Origin: Pedobacter sp. Leaf216
Lineage (GTDB): Bacteria; Bacteroidota; Bacteroidia; Sphingobacteriales; Sphingobacteriaceae
Assembly: GCF_001421515.1 (NCBI RefSeq)
Contig: NZ_LMKM01000007.1
Location: 224,119-272,950, forward strand
DNA length: 48,832 nt
Direction of reading: 5' to 3'
Shown: positions 1-9,326 of the stretch, in pieces
How the letters are laid out: each line of letters starts with the position of its first letter
How positions within the stretch are numbered: the stretch's first letter is position 1
Translations under genes and position numbers: made by a program
Notes under the pieces: model-generated
What the model was told of the DNA's origin: nothing
The model's database searches: none
The model's input: the letters and a program-made list of their open reading frames with translations, nothing else

Positions 1-28
1 ACTCAATAATGTTTAAAATCACAATCAA

Positions 29-111
29 AGATTTCTCCGCTACGGTCGAAATGACGATTTATTTTATGGCAACCGTCATTTCCAGCGAAGCACAGCGCAG
101 CCGAGAAATCT
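29..111. repeat. Inverted pair of a dispersed intergenic repeat
   Basis: Two arms face each other: 29-56 runs from AGATTTCTC to GAAATGACG and 74-111 runs from CGTCATTTC to GAGAAATCT, so the ends are reverse complements and a long hairpin can form. It lies just past the stop of the minus-strand GH2 gene and may help terminate it. A single related half is seen at 9399-9436. The repeat type resembles common Bacteroidota intergenic repeats; that link is from general knowledge. Confidence 0.6.
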
Positions 112-149
112 TTCCAATCAAAAGAAAAGCCCAATCAGATAACCAATCA

Positions 150-2573
150 CTACTTCACAGCAACAATTTCTACACCACCATCCTGCAACCCCTTACCTTT
201 AACTTTCAACTGTATTGCACCAGCTTTTTTATCCGATTGTACTAAAACAACCAATTTGCCGCTGAACAACTTCATGGTTGGTTTTACGAAAGACTCTAAA
301 GAAGTGGCATCGCCATTACAAACTGCTTTAAATTTGCCTGCTCCTTTTACTTCTAAATTTAAAGCATTGGTTGCGGTAGGACAAGGATTTCCGTTTTTAT
401 CTACCACAGATACAGTTACAAAAGAAAGGTCTTTTCCATCTGCACTAATCTGTTTTCGATCAGCTGTAAGTACTATTTTAGCTGGTTTGCCTGCGGTATT
501 AATTTTTTCTTCGGCTACAGGCTTCCCATTACTATCTAACGCCACCACTTTTAATGTGCCAGGCTCGTACTTAACGTCCTTCCACATTAACCGGTAACGG
601 TTTTGTGGTGTTGATTTATCCTTTTTACGTATACCTAAACTTTTACCATTTAAAAAAAGTTCGGCACTATCGTAACTGGTGTATACAAATACAGGTGTGG
701 TTTGCCCTTCTCTGCCCTCCCAGTTCCAATGTGGAAGTAAATGCAAGGTAGGTGCTGTTTTGTTCCAACGGCTCCGGTACAAATAATAACGGTCTTTAGG
801 TAAGCCAGCAAGATCAGAAATTCCGAAATAAGAACTTCTTGATGGCCAGCTGCTATCGTAAGGAGTTGGTTCGCCAAGGTAATCGAAACCTGTCCATACG
901 AACTCCCCTATTACCCAGGGCTTATCATCCTGCATTACAAAATCATCGTCGGGCACGTTAGACCAGCTGCAATATTCGAGATCATAAGATGAGGACTGAA
1001 AATCAGGATACTGTTTATCAAATCCCTTAACTACCGGAAATTTATAAATCCCTCTCGAACTTACGGTTGATGCGGTTTCTGATCCAAGGATAAATCCCTG
1101 AGGAAATACCTTATTTGCTTCTTCGTAAAGGGGTACCCGATAATTTAAACCTGGGATATCCATTACAGCTCCAAAACCCGATTGCATGGTTGCTTTCACC
1201 TGGTCCATCCCTACAGTAACCGGGCGGGTAGGATCTTCGCGGTGGAAAATTCCCTGAAGCCATTTGGCCCGCTTAACCCCTTCTGCTCCAAACTGATCGG
1301 GAACTTCATTTCCTGAACTCCACATTACAATACATGCATGATTTTTATTGGCCTGCACCAGGTTTACAACATCTTTTTCGGCATCGGTGTTAAAATACAA
1401 ATGATAACCATTTTCCACTTTCGCTTTTGCCCATTCATCAAAACTTTCTGCCAAAAACATAAAGCCCATTTCATCACAAAGCTCCAGTTGCTCGGGCGAA
1501 GGCATATTGTGCGAACTTCTGATGGCATCGCAACCCATTTCTTTTAAAATGGTTAACTGTCTCCTTAATGCAGCGGTGTTAATGGCAGCACCAAGCGGCC
1601 CTAAATCGTGGTGCAAACAAACGCCTTTAAATTTTCTCACTTTACCGTTAAGGCTGAAACCTATACCAGCACTAAAACTTATGCTTCTAATGCCAAACCT
1701 CGTTTTCACTACATCTTTTAATGTGTTTCCTTCATAAACACTCGATACTGAGGTATACAAATATGGCCTCTCCGGACTCCAGAGTTTAGGATTGCTGATT
1801 TCTATATTTTGATCAGTTTCATTTCCGAAGATGGATTTTGCTGTATCAAGTGCTACCTGTTTTCCTAAACTATCCAAAATCTGCGTTACCAAGCGAATCC
1901 CTTTTCCGGTCAGTTTGGTTTTAATATTTACTTTGGCAAATTCTTTCTTAACTATCGGGGTGGTAACGGTGATGCCCCATTGTTCGATACCTTTATCTTC
2001 TTTAATGATTACATGAACATTGCGGTATAAACCTGCCCCAGGGTACCAGCGTGACGATTTTGGCATATTCCTCAGGTGAATGGCCAAAATATTGTCATTC
2101 GCTTTTAAATCATTGGTGATATCAATATAAAAATAGTTGTAACCGTAATTCCATTGCCCAACCTGTTTGCCATTCAGGTATACGCGTGGCTCACTCATTG
2201 CTCCATCGATTTGAAGCAGTACTTGTTGATTTGGCTTAATTGCCGGCAGATTCAGTTTTTTTCTGTACCAACCTTCACCTATATAAGGTAAAGCACCGGT
2301 ACGACCTGTTTTTTCACTGGCTTTATTTTCTCCGTTCTGAGTAATTGCAACCACCTGTTTATCTATTTCCTTATCAAATGGCCCGCTAATGGCCCAATCG
2401 TGCGGAACAGCAACTGTTTCCCAGCGTGTATCGTTAAAAGTAGATTCGGCAGCATTTGAAAAATTTCCTTTGGAGAATTTCCAGCCTTCATCTAACAGGA
2501 TTTCTGTTCTTTGTGCAAAGGCATTTAAATGGAAAAGTACAGCAATAACAAGCGAGAAAAAGATTTTTTTCAT
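150..2573 (-). CDS. Secreted GH2 beta-galactosidase-like glycoside hydrolase
   Basis: An 807-residue protein with a Sec signal peptide (residues 1-20, ending AFAQ), so probably periplasmic or surface-exposed. The order fits GH2: N-terminal sugar-binding jelly roll (about 25-190), an Ig-like domain (about 200-300), a TIM barrel (about 300-600) and C-terminal Ig-like and DUF4982-type domains. The acid/base motif SSGNEVPD places Glu423, and GSET places the likely nucleophile at Glu499. The family hydrolyses terminal beta-galactosides or related beta-glycosides; substrate cannot be read from sequence. It stands alone on the minus strand with no SusC/SusD or other carbohydrate genes beside it. The ATG at 2573 starts directly at the signal peptide. 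Beta-glucuronidase or beta-mannosidase activity is the main alternative. Confidence 0.88.
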   Translation of the reverse strand: MKKIFFSLVIAVLFHLNAFAQRTEILLDEGWKFSKGNFSNAAESTFNDTRWETVAVPHDWAISGPFDKEIDKQVVAITQNGENKASEKTGRTGALPYIGEGWYRKKLNLPAIKPNQQVLLQIDGAMSEPRVYLNGKQVGQWNYGYNYFYIDITNDLKANDNILAIHLRNMPKSSRWYPGAGLYRNVHVIIKEDKGIEQWGITVTTPIVKKEFAKVNIKTKLTGKGIRLVTQILDSLGKQVALDTAKSIFGNETDQNIEISNPKLWSPERPYLYTSVSSVYEGNTLKDVVKTRFGIRSISFSAGIGFSLNGKVRKFKGVCLHHDLGPLGAAINTAALRRQLTILKEMGCDAIRSSHNMPSPEQLELCDEMGFMFLAESFDEWAKAKVENGYHLYFNTDAEKDVVNLVQANKNHACIVMWSSGNEVPDQFGAEGVKRAKWLQGIFHREDPTRPVTVGMDQVKATMQSGFGAVMDIPGLNYRVPLYEEANKVFPQGFILGSETASTVSSRGIYKFPVVKGFDKQYPDFQSSSYDLEYCSWSNVPDDDFVMQDDKPWVIGEFVWTGFDYLGEPTPYDSSWPSRSSYFGISDLAGLPKDRYYLYRSRWNKTAPTLHLLPHWNWEGREGQTTPVFVYTSYDSAELFLNGKSLGIRKKDKSTPQNRYRLMWKDVKYEPGTLKVVALDSNGKPVAEEKINTAGKPAKIVLTADRKQISADGKDLSFVTVSVVDKNGNPCPTATNALNLEVKGAGKFKAVCNGDATSLESFVKPTMKLFSGKLVVLVQSDKKAGAIQLKVKGKGLQDGGVEIVAVK

Positions 2574-2765
2574 TTAGAATATTTTGGATGATTGATTCGA
2601 CAGGCAAGATAACTTCTTTTTAAACCATTACCACATCCAATGTTAATTACATGCTTTTCTGCACTAAAATTTTTGCTTTTATTGCTTAAAATTTAGTCAA
2701 AAATGTGAAGTTTATTGCCAGCAGTATTTGTTTGTTTTGATTTTCAGAACAGCGCGTTAAAAGTA

Positions 2766-2796
2766 AAAAAGCCCTTCAATCCTGAGAGGGCTTTTT
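2766..2796. terminator. Stem-loop terminator downstream of the SMP-30 gene
   Basis: The arms AAAAAGCCCT (2766-2775) and AGGGCTTTTT (2787-2796) are perfectly complementary with an 11-base loop. Read on the minus strand it sits about 140 bases past the SMP-30-like stop and ends in a T tract. The rest of 2574-2938 is AT-rich with no gene that I can see. Confidence 0.7.
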
Positions 2797-2938
2797 CATA
2801 GTCGTCTATCCCTATAAGTAGGAAGCTCAAAACTAAATAATGACTTTAATATTTTTTGGGTATGAATAAACTGAACAGAAAAAATTTTCTGTTTAATTCA
2901 TCCTTAATTATCAGGTATTTAACGTTGTTCAAGGGCTG

Positions 2939-3829
2939 TTACTCTACTCCTTTTGCGTTCGTTGGCATTACATAAAGCGATTTCGAGGCCGTAATAAATA
3001 GTATATTTTTCTTTATTCCACCAAAACAAATGTTTCCACACCACTCCTCAGGCACATCAATATGTCCGATTTTTTCTCCGCTTGGTTTGTAAATGTTTAC
3101 GCCTTTTCCTGTTATATAAATGTTTCCATTGCTATCTAAAGTCATCCCATCCGAATTTTGGTTAAGAATAAGCTGCCTGTCTGTTAGTTTAGCATCCGCA
3201 TTAATGGTATAACGGTATGTTTTATTGGCGCTCATATCAGCAACGTATAAAAATTTACCATCTGGCGTACCTACAATTCCATTAGGCTTAATTACATCAT
3301 CTGCAACTACAACCGCTTCTTTTTTGCCCTTTGGCAGGTAATACACTTTCTCTCCTTGTATTTCGGGCGATTTACGCGTCCAGTAATCACGCTGATAGTA
3401 AGGATCGGTAAAATAAATCCCTCCCTTGGCATCTAACCAGATATCGTTTGGTCCGTTTACTTTTTTGCCTTCATAATCGTTGAAGAGTACTTTAATTTTT
3501 TTGTTCTTATCGATAGACCAGATCTGGTTATTTTCATCAGCACAAACAATGAGGTTGCCTTTTTTATCAAAGTAGGTACCATTGGCCCTGCCCGATTTAT
3601 CCATATATAGGCTCAGCTTGTTATCTGAACTATATTTCCAGATTTTATCGTTTGGCTGATCGGTAAAAAAAACATTTCCCTGTTTATCAACCGATGCACC
3701 TTCAGTAAATTTAAATTGTGATGAAATCAACTTTAAGCTATCTTGAACAAAAATGTTTTGATCGTTGCTTTGTGCAAAGGATGCTATACTTAAGGCAGAA
3801 AATGCCAGCGAAAATAAATACTTTTTCAT
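2939..3829 (-). CDS. SMP-30/gluconolactonase/LRE-like family protein, secreted
   Basis: I place the start at 3829, giving 296 residues, because this ATG opens directly onto a signal peptide (MKKYLFSLAFSALSIASFAQ); an upstream ATG at 3859 would add ten residues without signal character. The protein has the repeated blades of a six-bladed beta-propeller, with motifs such as FTEGASVDKQGNVFFTD, NGPNDIWLDAKGGIYFTDP and PNGIVGTPDGKFLYVAD, which carry the acidic and Asn metal ligands typical of the SMP-30/gluconolactonase family. Members hydrolyse sugar lactones or other cyclic esters using a divalent metal. It is likely periplasmic. It is transcribed alone, between the ABC pair and the GH2 gene. 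Confidence 0.83.
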   Translation of the reverse strand: MKKYLFSLAFSALSIASFAQSNDQNIFVQDSLKLISSQFKFTEGASVDKQGNVFFTDQPNDKIWKYSSDNKLSLYMDKSGRANGTYFDKKGNLIVCADENNQIWSIDKNKKIKVLFNDYEGKKVNGPNDIWLDAKGGIYFTDPYYQRDYWTRKSPEIQGEKVYYLPKGKKEAVVVADDVIKPNGIVGTPDGKFLYVADMSANKTYRYTINADAKLTDRQLILNQNSDGMTLDSNGNIYITGKGVNIYKPSGEKIGHIDVPEEWCGNICFGGIKKNILFITASKSLYVMPTNAKGVE

Positions 3830-3858
3830 TTGTGTTATTATTATTTGATTACACCCCA

Positions 3859-3875
3859 CAGGTTTTCGAAACCTG
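3859..3875. repeat. Palindromic repeat CAGGTTT-TCG-AAACCTG
   Basis: A perfect 7-bp-arm hairpin in the 63-base gap between the ABC gene and the SMP-30-like gene. The same 17-base core occurs at 25047-25063 inside a longer hairpin, so it belongs to a dispersed palindromic family. It may stop transcription leaving the ABC operon. Confidence 0.6.
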
Positions 3876-3892
3876 CTAGATCTTTAAAGATA

Positions 3893-5653
3893 TTAACTTA
3901 CCCGCTTCCCTTTAAGTAACATATTTAATGCATCATTCAACGTACCTGCCTTCTGCACTTCTCCTTCATTTACAAAATAAATTTCGTCGGCATTTTCAAT
4001 CGTATTTAAACGGTGTGCAATAATTACGAGGGTGGTTTCTTTCGGGAGTTTGTTTAAAATACTACCTAAAAGTTGTTCGGTTATGGTATCAATATTGGCT
4101 GTAGCCTCATCGAGGATTAATAATTCAGGATTTCGTAAAACTGCACGCATAAAGGCAAGCAACTGCTTCTGTCCTAAACTTATACTGTCTGAGCCAGAGG
4201 TGATCTGCGTATTTAATCCTTCATCAAATATCGCCAGGAGTGCATTCAGATTGGCTTCTTCAATTATTTTTTCCAATTCTGCATCACTAACATCTTTGTA
4301 CTGACTGTTGCCATACAAAATATTTTCTTTTACAGTGCCCGTAAATAAAAATGGCTCCTGTAAAATAAAACCGATTTTCTGAGTTCGCTCCTGCGCTGAA
4401 AAAGAACGGATATCTTTCCCATTTAACAAAACAGTACCTTTTGTGGCATCGTACAAACGGGAAATTAAGGATGCTGTGGTTGTTTTGCCACCCCCGGTTG
4501 GCCCAATTAAAGCATAAGTTTTTCCTTTTTCGAACCTCAGGTTAATGTTATGGAGAATTTCTTTACTGTCATCATATGAGAAATGCACATTTTTAAATTC
4601 CAGCAAAGCATCAGAAGTTGTGGTTCCTTCACCTTGGATTTGTTTTAAGTCACTCTCTAATGATAAAATCTGCGAAATCCTGTCCCAACTTGCCATAGCC
4701 ACCTGAAAACTGGTCCAAAGGGCGGCCAATTGCCTTAGTGGATTATAAAAATTGGTGGTATAAGCAATATAACTCACCAATAAACCCAGGGTAAAATTAC
4801 CGTTAGATATGAGATGAATACCAAATAATAAGGTAATTAACTGTGCAACGCTCGACAGCAGGCCATAAACCGGCACAAAAATGTTATTGGCCAAACCTGC
4901 CCCAATGGCTGTTTTATAGTTTTCGGCATTGGCTTCGTCAAAACGTTTCCTAAAATAATCTCTGCGGTTAAAAGCAATAATTACTTTAAAATTGTTCAGA
5001 CTTTCTTGTATTTCGGCACTCATGCCGCCAACGCTTTTTAGGTTTTTGGCATTTTTTCCTTTTACCCATGGCGATAAAACCACCGTGAAAAGCACAATAA
5101 CCACAGCGGGCGATAATGTTGCCGCACCAAGTTCCAGATTAATCGAAAGCAAGAAAATACCGGCACCAATCATGGTTACAATACTGCCTATAAACTGCAT
5201 TAACGATTGTGAGAAAAACTGATTGAGCTTATCGGTATCGTTATTTACCCTCGATATTAAATCTCCGGCTTTATTCTGATTGAAAAACGAAACCGGCAAT
5301 TCTTGCAGTTTATTAAAAATGGCATTGCGCAAAGTATATAACATGCGCTGGCCAACCCCACCCATCAACCTGGTTTGGGTATACCCGGTAACCATGGCAA
5401 TCATGTACATCACCAATAAAATGCCGCCAAAAATAAGCACACCATGAAATTGTTTGGTACGGATATAGGTATCAACCGTGTGCCCAACCAATAATGGCCC
5501 CAAAAGCAATAAACCTGAATTTACTAAAATGGCAATGAGTGCCAGCCAAAGATTTCTTCTTTCGGCAGAGATGAGTTTAAGCAAACTCTTTAGCGCCTTA
5601 TAAGTAGATTGCTTTTCCTGCCCGGTGTTAAGCTGGTTAAGATTGTAGTTCAT
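3893..5653 (-). CDS. ABC exporter half-transporter (consensus ATP-site subunit)
   Basis: A half-size exporter with an N-terminal six-helix membrane domain (about residues 30-330) and a C-terminal nucleotide-binding domain. I choose the ATG at 5653 (586 residues); it overlaps the upstream ABC gene by 17 bases, and the longer start at 5692 would overlap more. Numbered from 5653, Walker A is GPTGGGKT (384-391), the Walker B tail is LLILDEA with catalytic Glu516, and the H-loop His is at 547. The signature is ISLGQ instead of LSGGQ, so it is degenerate. With the partner encoded by 5637-7373 it should form a heterodimer with one working and one degenerate ATP site. It probably exports lipids, drugs or peptides; the substrate is unknown. 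Confidence 0.9.
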   Translation of the reverse strand: MNYNLNQLNTGQEKQSTYKALKSLLKLISAERRNLWLALIAILVNSGLLLLGPLLVGHTVDTYIRTKQFHGVLIFGGILLVMYMIAMVTGYTQTRLMGGVGQRMLYTLRNAIFNKLQELPVSFFNQNKAGDLISRVNNDTDKLNQFFSQSLMQFIGSIVTMIGAGIFLLSINLELGAATLSPAVVIVLFTVVLSPWVKGKNAKNLKSVGGMSAEIQESLNNFKVIIAFNRRDYFRKRFDEANAENYKTAIGAGLANNIFVPVYGLLSSVAQLITLLFGIHLISNGNFTLGLLVSYIAYTTNFYNPLRQLAALWTSFQVAMASWDRISQILSLESDLKQIQGEGTTTSDALLEFKNVHFSYDDSKEILHNINLRFEKGKTYALIGPTGGGKTTTASLISRLYDATKGTVLLNGKDIRSFSAQERTQKIGFILQEPFLFTGTVKENILYGNSQYKDVSDAELEKIIEEANLNALLAIFDEGLNTQITSGSDSISLGQKQLLAFMRAVLRNPELLILDEATANIDTITEQLLGSILNKLPKETTLVIIAHRLNTIENADEIYFVNEGEVQKAGTLNDALNMLLKGKRVS

Positions 5654-7373
5654 AATTGCTGGTGCTCTGTTGTGAATTGTAAATCTGAACATATTCAGGA
5701 CTGCTTTTCAGTAATTCCTGATGAGTTCCTTCTGCAATGATTTCGCCCTGCATCAGCAAAATCACCTTGTCATAATGTTCAACAGAACCTATTTTTTGGG
5801 TGATGGATAGTAAAGTTAAACCCGGATAATTTTGCTGGATGTTCTCCAAAATCCTTTTCTCGGTGTTGTTATCAACACGGGCGGTAAAATCATCAAGTAA
5901 TAATATTTTTGGATTTACCGCCAATGCCCGGGCAAGCATAATGCGTTGTTTTTGTCCGCCTGAAAGACTGTTGCCCCGTTCAGAAACAATGGTATTCAAC
6001 TGATCGGGCAAGGCATCAACAAAATCTTTAAGTTCGGCTGTGGCAATTGCTTTGGCCAGAGATTCATCTGTAACGGTATCGCTAAAAGCAATGTTTTCCC
6101 TGATGCTCATGTTAAACATAATGCTATCCTGAAATACAAAACCTACCTGCTGGTGGAAATTCTCCTGATTGTAATGTTTAATCTCTTCCCCATCATATAA
6201 TACCGCACCAGAATCTGCATCAATCAAACCCGTTAAAATATACAGCAATTGGGTTTTCCCTGCAGCAGTTGGACCGATTATAGCTGTTTTTGAACCTGCC
6301 TTTGCAGAAAATGAAACAGCTTTCAGAACTGGTTTCTGCCCAAAACTTAAATTAATGTCTTTCGCCTCCACATCGCCATTTAGCTGGGTAGTAAGTGTAC
6401 CGGGATGATTGATTTCTGCAGCATTTAGCACACTTTCTATCCTTTGGTAAGAGGCCGTAGCCTGCGCAATTACATTGCTCATAAACCCAATTACCAAAAT
6501 GGGGAATATGATAAGGGTTAAGTAGCTGCTAAAGGCTGTAAACTCTCCTAGCGACATTGAATTTGTAATTACAAAATGGCCACCCAGTACCAGAATACAT
6601 AAGCCCGATAAATTGGCTGTAAAAACAATTATCGGAATAAGTGCCGCAAACATGCGAAGGATGGAAATCCCTAAATCTCTTGCTTTGGCATTTGCATCTA
6701 AAAACTTATTGTATTCTAAAGCCTGTGAGTTAATTACGCGAATTAATGCCGAACCTAAAATACTTTCGCTAATTACTTTGTTAAGCCAATCGATAACTTC
6801 CCTGCTCTTTTTAAAAAGTACTTTTACCTTGCTTAACACATAGAAAAATGCACCGCCAATAATGGGTACAATTGCAATTACACAAAGTGCCAGTTTCCAG
6901 TTAATCATCAGCAGCAGGATACTGGCCCCAACAATGAGAAAAATAGATGAACAGATGGAAACAATTGCCTGCGAAACAAACATTTTTATCGAATCGGCAT
7001 CTGCGGTAAGGTTGGTGAGCAGTTTAGACGGGTTTGCCTGAATGATGTAGGCATGGCTTTGTCGCGAAATCTGATCAGATAACCTGGTTCTTAAATCTCT
7101 GGCCACACGTTCAGAAGCATAGGTTTGTACAATACTCTGTAAATAGGTAAAGATAAAAACCAATACAATGGCAAGTGAAAACTGGAAAAGTATTGTTTGA
7201 AGGTTGAATGTTTTGTTGGTATAAGAATCGATACCGCTTGCAATAATTTTCGGTAAAAGTAAATTGATACCGTTACTTAGTAATGCAAAGAGGATCAGCA
7301 TAAAAATTAAGCCCCTGTAATTTCCAAGCAAACTGAAAATACTTGGCTTTTTGGCTCCTTTGGTTTTTTCCAT
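5637..7373 (-). CDS. ABC exporter half-transporter (degenerate ATP-site subunit)
   Basis: A 578-residue exporter subunit: membrane domain at about 20-310 and nucleotide-binding domain at about 330-570. Walker A is GPTAAGKT (367-374), the Q-loop Gln is 415 and the signature LSGGQ (470-474) is canonical. The Walker B tail is LLLDD, with Asp495 where the catalytic Glu should be, and the H-loop position is Gln526 (SITQK) instead of His. These two losses complement the degenerate signature of the partner, as in known heterodimeric exporters such as the TM287/288 and BmrCD types. It is the first gene of the two-gene operon; the coding regions overlap by 17 bases. Confidence 0.9.
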   Translation of the reverse strand: MEKTKGAKKPSIFSLLGNYRGLIFMLILFALLSNGINLLLPKIIASGIDSYTNKTFNLQTILFQFSLAIVLVFIFTYLQSIVQTYASERVARDLRTRLSDQISRQSHAYIIQANPSKLLTNLTADADSIKMFVSQAIVSICSSIFLIVGASILLLMINWKLALCVIAIVPIIGGAFFYVLSKVKVLFKKSREVIDWLNKVISESILGSALIRVINSQALEYNKFLDANAKARDLGISILRMFAALIPIIVFTANLSGLCILVLGGHFVITNSMSLGEFTAFSSYLTLIIFPILVIGFMSNVIAQATASYQRIESVLNAAEINHPGTLTTQLNGDVEAKDINLSFGQKPVLKAVSFSAKAGSKTAIIGPTAAGKTQLLYILTGLIDADSGAVLYDGEEIKHYNQENFHQQVGFVFQDSIMFNMSIRENIAFSDTVTDESLAKAIATAELKDFVDALPDQLNTIVSERGNSLSGGQKQRIMLARALAVNPKILLLDDFTARVDNNTEKRILENIQQNYPGLTLLSITQKIGSVEHYDKVILLMQGEIIAEGTHQELLKSSPEYVQIYNSQQSTSNYELQS

Positions 7374-7403
7374 ATCAATGAAGATACCTTAAATTGTAGA
7401 TTC

Positions 7404-7411
7404 CAAATTTA
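7404..7411 (-). promoter_or_regulatory. Candidate -7 element (TAAATTTG) for the ABC operon
   Basis: The minus strand reads TAAATTTG, matching the Bacteroidota -7 consensus TAnnTTTG. It lies about 30 bases upstream of the ABC start at 7373, giving a short leader. No clear -33 element was assigned. Confidence 0.4.
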
Positions 7412-7561
7412 GCCGAAAGAAATGATTAAATTAGAAAATAATGAATTAGAGAATGATTGAATTTTGAGTGAGTGAATGTTTTAGGGGGATTTTAATTAAA
7501 TCAATCTTCCTTAGATTCAATCATCCACTCATTCAATCATTCAATAATTCAATCATTTATA

Positions 7562-8164
7562 CTATTTGCTTTCTTTCAAAACCATATCAATGGTAATCGC
7601 TGTAGCCACAATCGCAACCTTTTGATTACTTTCGGCATAACTGGGATCGATAGAAACATTGTATTTATCGGCCGTAGTGAAAACTTCTTTCAAAGCGCCA
7701 GCCCATTTTTTGTTTATTTTGCCCATCTCAGCACCTACATTATTGGTGATGCTAAAATTCCAGGCCTTCCAATCGCCAGATATTTTGGCAATCTCCTCAC
7801 CCGATGTTGGACTCGAAATGGTAAAAGTGGGTTTAAAGAACTTAAATTTTTGTTTGATAATACCCACTTCAACACCAAGCGGATCGGTAACAATTATTTT
7901 CGACATCCAGAACGTCCAGCCTCTGGTAATGGTGGCCTGCAACTGGTCGTTGGTATCGGTAATTTCTAATTTAAAAGGCATCATACGCTTATCAATCAAT
8001 AAGGTTAAAGCCTTTTGCCAGCCAGAAATACGCTGCTTAATAATCCCGATCTGAGCACCCTGATCGTTATACACTTTGTACTCGTTTGCAAACTTTAAGA
8101 AGTTTACTTTCTCATCAATAAAATACTCGTCGCTTAAAAAAAATGGAGGAATCTGCTTGTTCAT
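7562..8164 (-). CDS. Scramblase / LURP-one-related family protein
   Basis: A 200-residue protein from the ATG at 8164; the longer frame to 8245 adds a low-complexity basic and hydrophobic stretch that looks like untranslated leader. It has repeated beta-strand units (GAQIGIIKQ, GVEVGIIKQ, GAEMGKINKKW) followed by a C-terminal hydrophobic helix (about 180-196, VAIVATAITIDMVL). That arrangement is characteristic of the phospholipid scramblase/LURP-one (Tubby-like) fold, where the helix is buried in a beta-barrel. Its function in bacteria is not established, and no neighbour suggests one. It lies convergent to nothing and is separated by about 190 bases from the ABC operon. Confidence 0.7.
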   Translation of the reverse strand: MNKQIPPFFLSDEYFIDEKVNFLKFANEYKVYNDQGAQIGIIKQRISGWQKALTLLIDKRMMPFKLEITDTNDQLQATITRGWTFWMSKIIVTDPLGVEVGIIKQKFKFFKPTFTISSPTSGEEIAKISGDWKAWNFSITNNVGAEMGKINKKWAGALKEVFTTADKYNVSIDPSYAESNQKVAIVATAITIDMVLKESK

Positions 8165-8386
8165 ATTGTAGATTAATATTAGATAAGCCGCTAAAATATA
8201 TAATTTTTTTTTACTGTAAGTTCTAATAAGGCGTATTCGCAGCACAAGCGCTCATTTTAAACGGGATGGCAGCGATATCCCCGATTTTTCATCGAGGATT
8301 TAGCGAACAGCCCGCCTACATTTTCCGATGAAAGACTACAGTACCCTTCCAAATGATTTAAAATCAATTTTGCAAACAAACATTGC

Positions 8387-8394
8387 TACCTTTG
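8387..8394 (+). promoter_or_regulatory. Candidate -7 element (TACCTTTG) for the CvfB-like gene
   Basis: TACCTTTG matches TAnnTTTG and lies 40 bases upstream of the ATG at 8435. A TTTG at 8369-8372 could be part of a -33 element, although the spacing is shorter than usual. Confidence 0.4.
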
Positions 8395-8434
8395 CAACAA
8401 AAGCCATTGAAGAAAATGGTTAAACCCAAAACAC

Positions 8435-9280
8435 ATGATTGAAATAGGAAAATACAACGAGTTAAGGATTTTAAGCAAAACAGAAGCCGGATTAAACTTA
8501 ACCGATGGCGATAAACTGGTCATCCTGCCTTACCAATACGTTCCGAATGGCGTAGAAATTGGCGATAATATTACCGTTTTTGTTTTTGTACAAAAAGATG
8601 GCCGCTTAACAGGAACAACACAAAAAGCTTATGCCGAAGTAGGCGATTTTGCCTTTTTGAAAGTAGTATCTGATGGTGATGAAGGCGTATTTATGGATCT
8701 TGGTATCGATAAAGATGTTTATGTTCCAGATCGCGAACAAAAAAGGCCGATGCAAAAAGGCTATAAATATGTGGTTTACCTATACTTAGATGAAAGTAAC
8801 GACCGCTTGCTGGCTTCTTCTAAACTTTACGATTTTGTTGAAGAAGATGGTTTCGATTTTGAAGAAGGTGATGAGGTGAGCCTGTTAATTACCGAAGAAA
8901 CCGATCTTGGTTTCAATGCAATCATCAACAATACTTATATCGGTTTGCTTTACAATAACGAGGTTTTCGATAATATCCAACCGGGCGAAATGCGTAAAGG
9001 ATGGATTAAGAAAATCCGTGTGGAAGGTAAAATTGATTTAACATTACAACCAAGTGGGTATGGCCATATTCTCGATTCGAAAGAAATGATGTTGAGAGAG
9101 CTGAAAAAAAGTGGTGGCGTAATTGAATTGGGCGATAAAAGTTCTCCTGAAGATATTTATCACCGCTTCCAGATCAGCAAAAGTGCATTTAAAAAAACCA
9201 TTGGTTCGTTATACAAAGAGCGCCTGATTGTACTTTCTGACGATTCGATCAGATTGATTACAGACGAGGAAGCAGAATAA
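8435..9280 (+). CDS. cvfB: CvfB-like S1 RNA-binding protein
   Basis: A 281-residue cytoplasmic protein, close to the usual length of the CvfB/YitL family. It has tandem S1-like OB folds: an N-terminal degenerate one (about 1-60), a second with GDFAFLKVVSDGDEGVFMDLG (about 68-88) and a third (about 140-210), followed by a winged-helix segment (about 215-280, EDIYHRFQISKSAFKKTIG). Family members bind RNA and, in Staphylococcus, affect virulence gene expression; the role here is inferred from the family only. The gene is preceded by a TAnnTTTG element and is followed by an intergenic repeat region. There is no operon partner. Confidence 0.85.
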   Translation: MIEIGKYNELRILSKTEAGLNLTDGDKLVILPYQYVPNGVEIGDNITVFVFVQKDGRLTGTTQKAYAEVGDFAFLKVVSDGDEGVFMDLGIDKDVYVPDREQKRPMQKGYKYVVYLYLDESNDRLLASSKLYDFVEEDGFDFEEGDEVSLLITEETDLGFNAIINNTYIGLLYNNEVFDNIQPGEMRKGWIKKIRVEGKIDLTLQPSGYGHILDSKEMMLRELKKSGGVIELGDKSSPEDIYHRFQISKSAFKKTIGSLYKERLIVLSDDSIRLITDEEAE

Positions 9281-9326
9281 GTTAGCCACAGATCAAAAGG
9301 ATAAACACAGATGTTATAAATAATTT

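Noticed and set aside
7659..8054. 131-residue plus-strand ORF opposite the scramblase-like gene
   Set aside because: It is a reverse-strand shadow: the minus-strand frame has clear family motifs and a sensible start, while this one has no domain or signal character.
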